NCBI RefSeq assembly: GCF_035440685.1 | Contig: NZ_DAORMW010000022.1 | DNA from: Accumulibacter appositus | Lineage (GTDB): Bacteria > Pseudomonadota > Gammaproteobacteria > Burkholderiales > Rhodocyclaceae | DNA length: 64,000 nt | Reading direction: 5' to 3' (one strand) | In this document: in pieces, positions 1 through 9,003 of the stretch | How the letters are laid out: each line of letters starts with the position of its first letter | How positions within the stretch are numbered: position 1 is the first letter of the stretch | Notes under the pieces: model-generated | Told to the model about the DNA's origin: nothing | Seen by the model: only the letters and a program-made list of their open reading frames with translations | The model's database searches: none | Made by a program: the position numbers and the translations under genes

Positions 1-1403
1 TCCAGGTCCGAAGCGAGGAACTGGTCGTTTTCGTCGATGTAGGACGAGGCCTGCCGCACCGCTTCGCCGGAGGTCTCGCCGGCCGGGATGTACAGGACAC
101 CATGGTGGCAGACACCCTTGTCGGTGACTTCGACGACCTTGCTGCCGGCGCGCAGGCGCACGGCCTCGCCTAGGATCACGGTGGGCCACACCCAGCGTCC
201 TTCCAACTGGACGCGGACCTGTTCGGATACCGCTTCGACTTGCACCGTTTCCTGATCCAGAAAACGCACATGGCGCCACGCCCAGTGCTCGGAGCTCAGG
301 CCGATCCAGTCGAAAACAAGATAGCCCTTGGCCCGGGCCAACATCCAGCGCGCCGCGTTGTCGTCGTCCAACCAGTCGAGGGAGACCAGGGTCACTGCGC
401 CGCTTTCGACGGCTTGGCGGGTGGGGGCTACGGCAACTTGCCGGACATAGCTTCGGTCGTCGTCCTGGATCGGATAGTCGACGATCTCATCGAACAATTC
501 GGCGGGCAGCACGTCGAGGTCGTTCAGGAGATCCACATGACCCCAGGCGCGCATCGCCGCGTAATAGATTGCGACGAAGCGCTCAGGCGAAAGCTGGGTC
601 TTGGCGACATCTAGCGTCTGGCGCCAGCAGGCCTTCAACTCGGTATCGATCCGCTTTTTTTGTACGTCCTCGTCGATCAACTTGTCGCGATCCGGCAGGC
701 GCGCCATGAACTGGCGCGAATCCAGGTGCACGACATTGACCTCGTCGAACGGGCAGTAGTTGGGCTTCATGACGCAGAAGCCCTGCAGGAAGACCATGGT
801 GTTGTAGCTGAACTTGCCGTCCCGCGTACCGGTGAGGTGGACCGTACCCATCGGGCTGGCCATCGTCGCCAGATGCGCGGCGGCAAAGCGCCGCAACAGC
901 GGCTTGCCGTTGAACAGCACCTCCACCGGAAAACCCAGGCACAAGCTCTCGATGCGATTGCCCAGGTCGGGCAGGTCAACGCCGTGCAACTCGATCCGGG
1001 TACCGGCAACGGCTTCGGCGATGGGCTCCACCTCGATGGACGCCTTGTCCAGCGCCGCCGCGGTGTCGATGTCGACCCGCTGATGCTTTGAGGCAACGAT
1101 ACAACGCGTGGCGGCGTACAGGCACTTCGAGAAGCCGACCCCGAACGGGCGCTCCTCGGCACTGGTGGCCGCATCCCAGCCCGACTCGTGGAAGCTCAGG
1201 AGCTTTTGGAAGTCGTCGAGGCCTCGGCCATCGTCTTCCACCCGCAGCACCTGCGCGGTGGCGTCGTAATGGATCTCGATGTGCATCGCGCCGGCGCGGC
1301 GGGCGTTCTGCAACAGCTCGGAGACGAGCGTGAAGCGATCGGTGAAAGCGTAGCGTTGGTTACGCAGCGCGCCTTCCTCGTTGATTCGAACCTGTATCTG
1401 CAT
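1..1403 (-). CDS. GHKL (HSP90-like) ATPase domain protein, 3' end outside window
   Basis: The reverse strand is open from the start codon to the window edge, giving about 467 residues with no stop. The N-terminus carries GHKL-type ATPase features: an ELLQNARRA helix (the N-box Asn of the ATP lid) near residues 28-36, VEDDGRGLDDF (G1 box) near 60, and a glycine-rich PFGVGFSK (G2-like) near 90. These define the Bergerat fold of HSP90, MutL and histidine kinases. The rest of the protein is not recognised. I chose the ATG at 1403 because a GGAG lies 6 nt upstream; an in-frame ATG at 1415 overlaps that GGAG. It is the last gene of a minus-strand series of small genes. A perfect 7-bp stem (1438-1456) lies just upstream. 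Its substrate and role are unknown; it is probably an accessory gene of the mobile element. Confidence 0.75.
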   Translation of the reverse strand, partial: MQIQVRINEEGALRNQRYAFTDRFTLVSELLQNARRAGAMHIEIHYDATAQVLRVEDDGRGLDDFQKLLSFHESGWDAATSAEERPFGVGFSKCLYAATRCIVASKHQRVDIDTAAALDKASIEVEPIAEAVAGTRIELHGVDLPDLGNRIESLCLGFPVEVLFNGKPLLRRFAAAHLATMASPMGTVHLTGTRDGKFSYNTMVFLQGFCVMKPNYCPFDEVNVVHLDSRQFMARLPDRDKLIDEDVQKKRIDTELKACWRQTLDVAKTQLSPERFVAIYYAAMRAWGHVDLLNDLDVLPAELFDEIVDYPIQDDDRSYVRQVAVAPTRQAVESGAVTLVSLDWLDDDNAARWMLARAKGYLVFDWIGLSSEHWAWRHVRFLDQETVQVEAVSEQVRVQLEGRWVWPTVILGEAVRLRAGSKVVEVTDKGVCHHGVLYIPAGETSGEAVRQASSYIDENDQFLASDL

Positions 1404-1476
1404 GATGTGCTCCATGAGTGCAGGCGGAACCCGGCCCTGGCGGGACGGACCCGCCAAAGGGGGAAAGAACGATCGG

Positions 1477-1794
1477 TCAGCCGACGTAGCGGACCGGTGG
1501 GGTGAACAGCTGCCCGGCGGCCAAGGCCTCGATCAGGCTGTGCCCGAGGAACTCCCGGGGCAGCAGGTGCTGGGTGCTCAGGACCCGGCCCTCTTCATTG
1601 AGCCGCTCGACCTTCAGGCCGATCGGATGCCAATGCACCCGGTAGGCCAGCCAGTCGGCGCCGGCGATGACGAAGGTGCGGCCGGCCCTGCCGGTGAGGA
1701 CTTCGCTTTCCTTGACCAGGAACTCGATGTCTTCCGGCGCCTGGACGGTCAGCAGGGACGGGGCGTCGTGCGCGATGCGCGTTTGCGTGTGCAT
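1477..1794 (-). CDS. conserved-looking hypothetical protein, 105 aa
   Basis: This is a short minus-strand gene with a strong ribosome-binding site (GAGGAGG 5 nt before the ATG). It lies 10 nt downstream of the next upstream gene and is followed by the GHKL ATPase, so the genes probably share a transcript. The product is soluble, has no signal peptide or cysteine motif, and ends in a PPVRYVG tail. I do not recognise a family. Arrangement and start signal support a real gene. Confidence 0.6.
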   Translation of the reverse strand: MHTQTRIAHDAPSLLTVQAPEDIEFLVKESEVLTGRAGRTFVIAGADWLAYRVHWHPIGLKVERLNEEGRVLSTQHLLPREFLGHSLIEALAAGQLFTPPVRYVG

Positions 1795-1804
1795 GGCGGC
1801 CTCC

Positions 1805-2062
1805 TCACAGCACGCGCGGCGTGCAGGGCTGCCCGTCTTCGGGTACGCCTGCGTCCGTGCGGCGGGTCGATCGATCGAAGGGCAGATCGTTGATCCGCGC
1901 CAGGGCTCCGCGGTCCGCTGGCGTCGTCATCAGACAGTCGGCGTGATGCCGTTCCTTGATGATCTGTTCCAGCCCTACCGCGTCTTCATAATCCAGGCGT
2001 CCGACGATGCCGTAGGCGACGAAGATCGCCAGCAGGCACAGGACATCCTTGAAAGTGGTCAT
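1805..2062 (-). CDS. small single-pass membrane protein, 85 aa
   Basis: I chose the internal ATG at 2062 because AAGGAG lies 6 nt upstream; the longer reading frame that extends above it runs through a shadow of the preceding gene. Residues about 7-22 (VLCLLAIFVAYGIVG) form one hydrophobic segment next to the N-terminus, followed by a charged C-terminal part, consistent with a small inner-membrane protein. No family was recognised. It lies in the same minus-strand run as its neighbours. Confidence 0.5.
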   Translation of the reverse strand: MTTFKDVLCLLAIFVAYGIVGRLDYEDAVGLEQIIKERHHADCLMTTPADRGALARINDLPFDRSTRRTDAGVPEDGQPCTPRVL

Positions 2063-2124
2063 GACGACTCCTTGAAAAGGGAGGGCCTTCGCGTTGGCGA
2101 CCAGCCCGAAAAATGAAAAATGCG

Positions 2125-2703
2125 TCAGGCAAACAGGTCGCCCTGCACCGTCATCCGCTTGATTTGCTCGTTGATCCACTGGGGATTCTTGGCGAGCCGG
2201 GCCTCGACCCATTCGGGGTTGTGGACGACGGCGTCGCATACCCAGTCGGGGTAGCGCTTGAGCGAGGTGTTGAACCAGGCCTTCAGGTTGTGGCGGATGC
2301 GGTCGCGCACTTCCTCCGTATCGACCCGACCGCAGTAAGCGATCGGCGACAGCGGGCTGCAGCCGACGACACGCAGGCAACTCACGAAGGAGAACGGCAG
2401 GCCGTCCTTCTCGCGTTCGCTGAACACCCAGCGCAGGGTGTCGAACTTCTCTTCCAGCGGCGTCGCGGGGTCGGCCAGATGGCTGACCTCCTGCAGCAAG
2501 CGCCAATGCAGGAAGACGATGTCTTCTTCACTCCATTCGACGGGGGCATCCTCGTCGTCGAGCACAGCGTCCAGGGCTGCACGATCGGGGATCGCCGCCG
2601 GACGGTGACGGGAGGTGGCCGCGAAAAAGGGAAAAATCGGCGGCAAAACAGGGCCCACGGGCGTGGGACGGGAAACTCGGGGGGATACGCTTTGATTCAG
2701 CAT
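2125..2703 (-). CDS. hypothetical protein, 192 aa
   Basis: A minus-strand gene whose ATG at 2703 is preceded by CTGGAG about 7 nt away. The first 45 residues are Pro/Ser/Arg-rich and probably disordered. The C-terminal half (about residues 125-190) has alternating Trp/Asn/Pro patterns (VHNPEWVEARLAKNPQWINEQIK) that look like short repeated helices. No enzyme motif was seen. A perfect 16-bp palindrome (2746-2761) lies in its leader. Probably an accessory gene of the mobile element; function unknown. Confidence 0.55.
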   Translation of the reverse strand: MLNQSVSPRVSRPTPVGPVLPPIFPFFAATSRHRPAAIPDRAALDAVLDDEDAPVEWSEEDIVFLHWRLLQEVSHLADPATPLEEKFDTLRWVFSEREKDGLPFSFVSCLRVVGCSPLSPIAYCGRVDTEEVRDRIRHNLKAWFNTSLKRYPDWVCDAVVHNPEWVEARLAKNPQWINEQIKRMTVQGDLFA

Positions 2704-3245
2704 CGTTGGCTCCAGGAAAAATTGGAGGCAACGCGCACCACGACTGGGGGCATATGCCCCCGTGGGGTGAGAAACGGCCGGCCCGCTACGTGCGGAACGG
2801 CGCTATGGGAAGAAGCTCCAGGGCTGGCTTGAACGGGCGGTGCGAACCGCCGTGACCGGTATGCCAGCTACCGATCGAGGAAGGCTTTCGGGGAAGGGGC
2901 GCTTACGGAAGCACGGAAGCGCCTCGCCCCTGCCTCGAAAACTTGCCTCGATGGCATGGGGGCGACAGGCACCTTTAGGGGTGCCGGCAAGATCGGCGCA
3001 CGCGGCAGCGGCAAAGCCGATGGCATACGCGACAGACAGAGAACTCCAGGGCTTGCCTTGTTTGAATGCAGGGCCAGCTACTGCATGACGTCAAGGTAGT
3101 GGTGCCGGATTGCCAGGTCAATACCGAAAACAGTCCGAATCGGGCCCGATGCCGAAAGCCCCCTCAGGCTACGGCCATTTCCAGTGGCGAATGCGTATGC
3201 CGGCGCGGATGATCGGCCCGAACACGGTATTTCGAGGAGCATGGC
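2704..3245. other. intergenic region with several perfect hairpins
   Basis: No convincing gene is present between the divergent neighbours. The stretch contains a perfect 16-bp palindrome centred on CATATG at 2746-2761, a 6-bp stem with a 4-nt loop at 2836-2851 (GGCGGT/ACCGCC) and a GGCACC/GGTGCC stem at 2968-2985. None is followed by a T-run, so they look like regulatory or structural sites and not classical terminators. Promoters for both flanking genes should lie here. Confidence 0.4.
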
Positions 3246-4016
3246 ATGTCGGAGATTCAGATCGTCAAGGTGGACCAGGGGGGCGTCAACGCCCGCATCC
3301 TCGCCAAGGAGGCCAAGGCCGATTTCCGGCGCGTCGAGGCGGCCAGCCTGAAGATGCCGACGCGTTTCACCAGCGCCGAGGGCAAGCGCTTCTTTGCGCG
3401 GCTGTTCAACACGCTGCAGCTCAACACCCACTTCATCTCGGTGATCGCCCGCACGCGGCTCGAACACGAGGACGTCGCCAAGATCGAGGACACCATTCGA
3501 GCCCAAATGGACGCCGTGACCGCAAACCTCAACCACGCCATCGACGGCGCCGAAGCGCTATTCAAAGCTCATGGCATCACCAGCGCTGCGACCTACGACA
3601 CCGTGCCCCTGGATGTGGACGTCCATGTGCTGTCGTCGATTGGGCGACGCTTCCTGGAGGTGCTGGGCAAACTCGACCAACTGATGCCCTTGCTGCAGAC
3701 CCTGGAGATTCACGAAGTGATCACCACCCAGGCGGTGGACGTCCAGCGTGCAACGCTCAAACGGCAGGTGCGCGACGTCGCCAATGGCGCACGGAATTTT
3801 GCGATGGGGCTGCGGCGACGGATGAACGCCATGGACGCGCGCAGTGGCGACAGCCGTAGCGAAGGAAGCCGGCAAGAGGCCGTCTTCGTGGGCGTAGTGA
3901 ATGGCGCGGACAAGCCCGGGTCGGACGGCGACTTGTCCGTCGTTTCGAAGGAGGTGGACGCCGATGTACAGCTAGTGGAAGCCCTCGAAAGTACGGTGCC
4001 TTCAGTTGGTGATTAG
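3246..4016 (+). CDS. ICE conserved protein, PFL_4669 / DUF1845 (AcaB-like) type
   Basis: A 256-residue soluble protein with a good AGGAG 6 nt before the ATG. It is largely helical, has a conserved-looking core (MPTRFTSAEGKRFFARLFNTLQLNTHFISVIARTR split across residues about 37-70) and a low-complexity acidic C-terminal tail. The pattern and genomic setting resemble the 'PFL_4669 family' ICE proteins, related to DUF1845/AcaB regulators of mobile elements. That assignment comes from memory of the family. An XRE regulator follows on the same strand. A role in element regulation or maintenance is inferred. Confidence 0.5.
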   Translation: MSEIQIVKVDQGGVNARILAKEAKADFRRVEAASLKMPTRFTSAEGKRFFARLFNTLQLNTHFISVIARTRLEHEDVAKIEDTIRAQMDAVTANLNHAIDGAEALFKAHGITSAATYDTVPLDVDVHVLSSIGRRFLEVLGKLDQLMPLLQTLEIHEVITTQAVDVQRATLKRQVRDVANGARNFAMGLRRRMNAMDARSGDSRSEGSRQEAVFVGVVNGADKPGSDGDLSVVSKEVDADVQLVEALESTVPSVGD

Positions 4017-4156
4017 CGTCGATTCCGCAAACCGATCTGACTCGTCTGTCATGCGTGGCCAAGTATCAACAAGGATGATGATAACCAAAACAACATAAGA
4101 ACCCCTGTTTCGATAGTCCAGTGACCGTCATTCTTGTTGAGTGAAAGGACAACACG

Positions 4157-4516
4157 ATGGCGGTCAAGAAAAAAGAATCCGCCCGTCTGGCGAAGCGACT
4201 GGGGGGCAACTTGTCCGGGCGGCGCAAACAGCTGGGATGGACACAGGAGATGGTCGCGGAGCGGGTCGGCGTCGATGCCGAAACCATCTCGCGCATCGAG
4301 CGCGGCGCGCATTTGCCGTCCCTGCCGACGCTGGACAGGCTTGCGGTGGCGCTCCAATGTGCTGCGGGCGACCTGTTATCGACGGAAGGGCCTGAAGAGG
4401 CCAGCGAAGCGGCGGCCTTTGGGGCATGGATTTCCGAACTGGGGTCTGACGATCGGGCATTCGTTATGACAGTCGTGCGGAGTTGTTGTGATTACTTGGG
4501 CAGCCGTTCGAAATAG
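4157..4516 (+). CDS. XRE-family helix-turn-helix regulator
   Basis: A 119-residue protein with a clear Cro/C1-type HTH at residues about 13-68: GRRKQLGWTQEMVAERVGVDAETISRIERGAHLPSLPTL contains the scaffold helix, the TQ..A..VG turn and the SRIERG recognition helix. The remaining 50 residues could form a dimerisation tail. The AT-rich stretch before it (about 4060-4150) fits a promoter. It probably controls element genes, but its operator was not identified. Confidence 0.85.
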   Translation: MAVKKKESARLAKRLGGNLSGRRKQLGWTQEMVAERVGVDAETISRIERGAHLPSLPTLDRLAVALQCAAGDLLSTEGPEEASEAAAFGAWISELGSDDRAFVMTVVRSCCDYLGSRSK

Positions 4517-5169
4517 CACGTATTCCCATCCGTGGCGGGGGAAATGGACCGCCCGGCCAGGGTTCGTGCGCGAAACCCTCCGGACACTCTTCCTGCGGTC
4601 GGATACCATGGCGCCCCGCGAGACCCGGGCTCACATCATGGCCCTATTCGCCATGGCGGGTTCGAGCCGGATCGGCTTCGGCAGCGATCCGACTTCTGGA
4701 CCGCGACATTGATCACGGCGTGCTGGAATGGTTTCGGCACCCGTGCCACCTCCAATCGCTGGCCGACGCGGCCTATTGAGGCAGGTACGTCCCGGAACGT
4801 CTTGCGTCGGCCCACGGGCCTCAATATCGTATCGACAGGTTCCACGTCAGGCTGACCTGACCCCGTGGGTACCCGCACCGCTTTCATGGCGGCGTCGCAG
4901 TCGATACCTGCCTGTTGCCCGACGATCCGCTGTCGCGCGTGCTGCGCGGTGCAGGTGCGGATCGGCTGATCTTTCCCGACCCGGACGCCCTTGGCCGTCA
5001 TGCGGTGGGAGTCACTTTCTTGCCCATCCTTCCATGCCGCGTGACCGGGGCGCCGGCGGCATGTCGTCGAGTTCTGCGTTCCCTATCGGCCCGCGCCATC
5101 CTGACCTAGCGCGACCGCAACAGAGCAGGTCATGTCCTTTATCGGCACCCGCCGTGACGAGGCCCGATC
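4517..5169. other. intergenic, no supported gene
   Basis: Several open frames cross this stretch, but none has a ribosome-binding site or a protein-like composition; they are rich in Arg/Pro, as expected for high-GC non-coding DNA. It contains one inverted copy of a 23-bp dispersed repeat (4891-4913). Confidence 0.45.
4891..4913 (-). repeat. 23-bp dispersed repeat, copy 1 (inverted)
   Basis: Read on the minus strand this is AGGCAGGTATCGA followed by CTGCGACGCC. It is identical over 23 bp to 54775-54797 and differs at one base from 58258-58280. All three copies are in non-coding DNA of the element backbone. Confidence 0.7.
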
Positions 5170-5439
5170 ATGCCCAACATCCGTACCGCCGCGAAGGTGG
5201 CGGCTTCCAGCGCTTTTTCGACTACGCCTGCCGCTCCGGTTTCGACCCTGACGTTGCCCGAGACCGGCTTCCTGCGCCAGCCCCAGGTGCTGGCCTTCGT
5301 TCCCATCTCCAAATCAACGCTCTGGCGGCGCATCCAGGCGCGCACCTTTCCCGAGCCGGTCAAGCTCTCGGAGCGGGTGACCGTCTGGCGCGCGGAAGAC
5401 ATCCGCCGCTGGATCGCGCAGCAAGGTCAGCCCGGGTGA
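5170..5439 (+). CDS. AlpA-like phage/ICE transcriptional regulator
   Basis: An 89-residue protein. After about 30 disordered residues comes the AlpA/MerR-type winged helix: PETGFLRQPQVLAFVPISKSTLWRRIQARTFPEPVKLSERVTVWRAEDIRRWIAQ. The hallmark features are the 'PISKSTLWRRI' helix-turn-helix, the 'FPEPVKL' linker and the 'VTVWRAEDIRRWI' wing and helix. AlpA-type proteins activate excision or integrase genes in prophages and islands. Here the next gene is a recombinase-like protein, which fits. The gap to that gene (5440-5696) is non-coding. Confidence 0.8.
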   Translation: MPNIRTAAKVAASSAFSTTPAAPVSTLTLPETGFLRQPQVLAFVPISKSTLWRRIQARTFPEPVKLSERVTVWRAEDIRRWIAQQGQPG

Positions 5440-5696
5440 CGGGCATGGCGATGAGCGGAGACCGGCTCGGCTCGCAACGGCGGCGTCGTTCGCGTATCGA
5501 CCGTGGTGGCGCCGACCCGCCACGTGCGTCGCGCCCGCGCTCATCGGTCCGGCCGGCCAGTGCTTCGGCGACGGCGGCGCGCTCGGCCTGATGACGAAAT
5601 CCCGCGCCTTTCCCGGCGTTTCCGTCTGGCGAAGGGCGCGTCGGCGCTCGAACATTCGGGCTCATGACGATCGAGAGATAATGGGAGAAGCAAGTC

Positions 5697-6641
5697 ATGC
5701 AAGACAACGAGGAGATCAGCAAGCATCACGAGAACGCATTGCAATCGGTTGCCATGCTCCGTGCCGTCATCGGTGGCGAGACCTACGAGGCGGTGGCCGT
5801 GCGATTCGGCGTCTCGCGGACGGCGGTCGAGCGGCGCATCAAGTCCGTCGCGTTCCAACTCACCCAGGTGGTGGGCGTGGATGGGCTCAAGGAGGAAGGC
5901 GCGGCTTTCGTCCGGCGGCTGCGCCTGCATCGGGACGCCATCCTGGTTGCGCTGGAAGGCTTCGAGCCCCAGCCGCCGGCAGGCGTCCGTCCGGCGCGGG
6001 TATTGTCGGCGGCGGAGGTGGCCCAGGGCGCGGTGCGCATCAAGGGCCGCACCAGTCGCACCTGGCACGACCTGGCCCTGTACTACATGCTGTTCGCCAC
6101 GGGCCTGCGCCCCCTCGAAATCGCCCGGATCGAGGTGCGCGACTACCTGCATGCCGACGGCAGCGTGTGCAGAGAATCGGAGTTGCGTGCCGACGCGGCG
6201 ATCAACGGCAAACTCCGGCCGCTGTACTTCAGCAGCAGCCGGCTCGACGATGCGCTGGCTGCCTATTTCCGCGAGCGTCTCGCCGGCGGACATGGCCTGG
6301 GTGGGGCGGATGTCTACCGTGGCTTGGACCCGGGTAGCAGACTATTCCTTTCCCCGAGCGGCGAGCCCTACAAGATCACGCCCAACAATGGCGAGCCGGG
6401 GCAGAACCGCTACGTCTGCCGGGCGCTGCTGGAGATCTACCGCAAGTTGTTCCGTTACGCCGAACTCAAGGGGTTGAGCACCCAGTCGGCGCGCCTCACC
6501 GTGATATCGCGGATGTATGAGCGCGGGGCCGATGAGGATCAGGTGGGCGCGATCCTGGGCATCGGCGAGCGCAGCGCGGTGCGGGAGCTGTTGCCCCGGC
6601 CCAAGCCGACGCTGGCGGAACTGCTCGATGAGTTGATTTGA
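5697..6641 (+). CDS. tyrosine-recombinase-like protein, catalytically degenerate
   Basis: 314 residues with GGGAGAA upstream of the ATG. Residues about 25-52 form a helix-turn-helix (TYEAVAVRFGVSRTAVERRI). From about 118 the sequence matches a tyrosine recombinase core: YYMLFATGLRPLEIARIEV supplies the box I Arg at about 138. The C-terminal box that should read HxLRH...GH...Y is replaced by STQSARLTVISRMYERGADEDQVGAILGIGERSAVRELL, with no H-R pair and no catalytic Tyr. It may therefore be a DNA-binding regulator or excision accessory factor and not an active integrase. It follows the alpA-like gene and lies 7 nt before the DUF1173-like gene. Confidence 0.65.
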   Translation: MQDNEEISKHHENALQSVAMLRAVIGGETYEAVAVRFGVSRTAVERRIKSVAFQLTQVVGVDGLKEEGAAFVRRLRLHRDAILVALEGFEPQPPAGVRPARVLSAAEVAQGAVRIKGRTSRTWHDLALYYMLFATGLRPLEIARIEVRDYLHADGSVCRESELRADAAINGKLRPLYFSSSRLDDALAAYFRERLAGGHGLGGADVYRGLDPGSRLFLSPSGEPYKITPNNGEPGQNRYVCRALLEIYRKLFRYAELKGLSTQSARLTVISRMYERGADEDQVGAILGIGERSAVRELLPRPKPTLAELLDELI

Positions 6642-6648
6642 GCTCGCC

Positions 6649-7869
6649 ATGGACTCCCAACGCTTCGCCATCAAGGGCCGCGTGATCGGCGCGGACGATT
6701 CACAATTGCAGGAGGCGCTCGCCCATGTCTACGAGACACCCGAGCGGCCGAGATGCCTATGCGTGCCCGGCGGCGTAGAGATGTACGTGGCGCGGCATCG
6801 CCAGTTCGTGGTCAAGCGCATGCCGGACAGCGGCAGCGCTCACCATCCGGGCTGCCCCTCCTACGAGCCGGAGGTCCAGCAGTCCGGACTGGGCGAGCTG
6901 GTCGGTGAAGCGGTGCTGGAGTCGGAACCGGGCCGGGTCGAATTGCGGGTGGATTTTCCCTGGGCGCGGGTGCTTGGGCGCGGCGTGCCGCGCGGCGAAC
7001 CCCAGGAGGTGGCCGAGATCGGCGTGCCGCGGCGGCAGATGACGTTGCGGGCCTTGACGCACTTCCTGTTCGAGCGCGCGGGCTTCAACCGCTGGAGCCC
7101 GGCGATGGCGGGCAAACGCAACCAGGGCGTGCTGCGCAAGTACCTGCTGGAGGCTGCCGAGGAGATCATGGTCAAGGGCGTGCCGCTGGCCGAGCGCCTG
7201 TATGTGCCCGAACCTTTCAGCGAGAGCGCCAAGGCCGAGGCGGCACAGCGCCGGCGCGAGAAACTGGCCGTGCTCCGCCCCAAGGACGGGCAGACGCCGC
7301 TGGCCATCGTGATCGGCGAGTTCAAGGCGAGCGAGGCGACGAGTCAGGGCCGCCGGATCTGGATTCGGCACATGCCGGATGCACCGTTGCTGATCGCCAG
7401 CCGGAGTTGGGAGCGCATCGAGCGGGTGTTCGCCCCGCTGTTCGAGGCGCGCGATGCCGATACCGGGCATCCGGTCCGCGTCATCCTGGCCGCGCTGATC
7501 CGCGCCCGCCGTGAATACACCTACGAGATCGATGCGGCGAGTTTGATGTTGACGAACGAGCAGTGGATTCCCATCGAGGGCGTGCATGAACTGCCCCTGA
7601 TCGACACGCTGATCGCCCAGCACCGCCGCTTCGTCAAGCCGCTGCGCTATGACGCCCGGAGTGCGGCGGCCTTTCCGAATGCCTTACTGCTGGATGCCGG
7701 GCCGGCGCCGGTGCCGCTACACGTGGTGAGTGCTTTCATGGATACGAAGGAGCGGCTTTCCAAAGAAAGGGCAATTGCGGAAATCGGTGCGCAGGGCGCC
7801 TGGGTCTGGAGGACCGAGGAACAAATGCCGCCCTTCAGACGAGATGTAGAACTGGCGCTGCCGTCTTGA
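6649..7869 (+). CDS. DUF1173-like ICE protein
   Basis: 406 residues, ATG 7 nt after the recombinase-like gene, so probably co-transcribed. The N-terminal part holds His/Cys residues (CLC near residue 38; HHPGCPSY near 66-73) that could bind metal. The middle is Arg/Glu-rich, and there is an IVIGEFKASE motif near 223. Overall length and pattern fit the DUF1173 proteins found in PFGI-1-like elements, recalled from memory. It ends 6 nt before the convergent stop of mcrC, so the defence block begins immediately after it. Confidence 0.55.
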   Translation: MDSQRFAIKGRVIGADDSQLQEALAHVYETPERPRCLCVPGGVEMYVARHRQFVVKRMPDSGSAHHPGCPSYEPEVQQSGLGELVGEAVLESEPGRVELRVDFPWARVLGRGVPRGEPQEVAEIGVPRRQMTLRALTHFLFERAGFNRWSPAMAGKRNQGVLRKYLLEAAEEIMVKGVPLAERLYVPEPFSESAKAEAAQRRREKLAVLRPKDGQTPLAIVIGEFKASEATSQGRRIWIRHMPDAPLLIASRSWERIERVFAPLFEARDADTGHPVRVILAALIRARREYTYEIDAASLMLTNEQWIPIEGVHELPLIDTLIAQHRRFVKPLRYDARSAAAFPNALLLDAGPAPVPLHVVSAFMDTKERLSKERAIAEIGAQGAWVWRTEEQMPPFRRDVELALPS

Positions 7870-7875
7870 TTCGCG

Positions 7876-9003
7876 CTATTGAAGCGTAGGCCCGCACAAG
7901 CGCAGCAACTGCGATCGGATCTCGGCCGGAGATGCTGCCAGATCCACGGTGGCAAACCGTATGCTGTGCCCCTGGATGAAGACCGTCTCATCTACCGCGT
8001 GTCCAAGGCAAGGATGAAGAAGCAACCCGCTGGCGCAATCCGCAAACGAATCGCCGCGCCCAACCTGCGAGCGTAGGTAGGCGTAGATCTGGTACACGTA
8101 CCCGCTGCGCAGCGTTTCCTCTCGATACCAGCCGCTCGTGACGATCGACGTGAACTTGGTGTCGATGACGATTCGCCGACCGGACGGCGCGTGGTCGAGC
8201 ACCACGTCGGTTAGCATCGTTGGCAAGATCTTGTCAATTCCCGACGTCTTCTGTTCTATCTGCCAGCTCAGCATACCGCCGCACCGAACGCGCCATCCCT
8301 GAGGTTGCAGAACCACGTCATAGAAGCCACCTACGGCTTTCTCGAACAGTCGGCGGACCCACGTGACCTCGCGGTCCGGCAGAGTCAGTACTTTCATCCC
8401 CGCCGCCTCGGTTGGCAACGCAAGATCGAAGGCCAGTTTTGCCGCAGCCACCATGAATCTGTCGTCCGCGTCGTTGCGGCCAAAACGATCGGTGCTCATT
8501 TGGGCGCGAGTGGGCGCGTCGCCGGAGACACCCATGGCCTTCATGCCACTCGCAAGTGAGCGGCAGCGATGCGCCACGTCCTTCCTCCGCACGACTCTGG
8601 AGATGGTTTCCAGTGCTGCACGGATAAAACGATTGCGTGGCGTGTCGATGGTCAACTCATCAAATCGACATGCCACCAGGCCACGATCGAGCAATCGATG
8701 CCGTTCAGTGTTCAGGACATCGATCCGCCCCCGCACGCGATTGAGGACGGCATCCCGAGAGCGGTAGCCAAGACTGAGACGGCGGCGCTGCCTCACTTCA
8801 ACTGCGTGGGCAAGGATCTCGGCGACCAGATCGGGCAGATCGTCAGGGTTGTCCTCCAGACCGACATTGCCGATGCCGCGAGTGCGGAACAAATCCGATG
8901 CATAAAGCATCAGCAACCACAGATTGCGCACCGGAATACGTCCGATGTAGCCATCTGCGTCTACCGACGCGTTCTCGACTTGCACCCCGACCACACCCGT
9001 CAC
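7876..9003 (-). CDS. mcrC: McrC, nuclease subunit of a McrBC-type modified-DNA endonuclease
   Basis: 375 residues starting at a GTG that overlaps the mcrB stop (GTGA), so the two are translationally coupled. The N-terminus has the typical McrC 'IGRIPVRNLWLLMLYASDLF' region. The C-terminal third carries the PD-(D/E)XK core: TDVVLD about residues 263-268 followed by RRIVIDTKF about 275-283 (Asp...Asp-Thr-Lys). McrC is recruited by the McrB NTPase ring and cuts DNA carrying modified bases. The gene is the last of a long minus-strand operon that begins with BREX genes. An alternative ATG at 9027 is less likely because of the GTGA overlap. Confidence 0.9.
   Translation of the reverse strand: MTGVVGVQVENASVDADGYIGRIPVRNLWLLMLYASDLFRTRGIGNVGLEDNPDDLPDLVAEILAHAVEVRQRRRLSLGYRSRDAVLNRVRGRIDVLNTERHRLLDRGLVACRFDELTIDTPRNRFIRAALETISRVVRRKDVAHRCRSLASGMKAMGVSGDAPTRAQMSTDRFGRNDADDRFMVAAAKLAFDLALPTEAAGMKVLTLPDREVTWVRRLFEKAVGGFYDVVLQPQGWRVRCGGMLSWQIEQKTSGIDKILPTMLTDVVLDHAPSGRRIVIDTKFTSIVTSGWYREETLRSGYVYQIYAYLRSQVGRGDSFADCASGLLLHPCLGHAVDETVFIQGHSIRFATVDLAASPAEIRSQLLRLCGPTLQ

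Noticed and set aside
4728..5591. 287-aa plus-strand open frame
   Set aside because: Overlaps the alpA-like gene in another frame and is almost all Arg/Pro/Ser; no ribosome-binding site.
6757..7623. 288-aa minus-strand open frame
   Set aside because: Antisense to the DUF1173-like gene; rich in Arg/Gln/His with no start signal.
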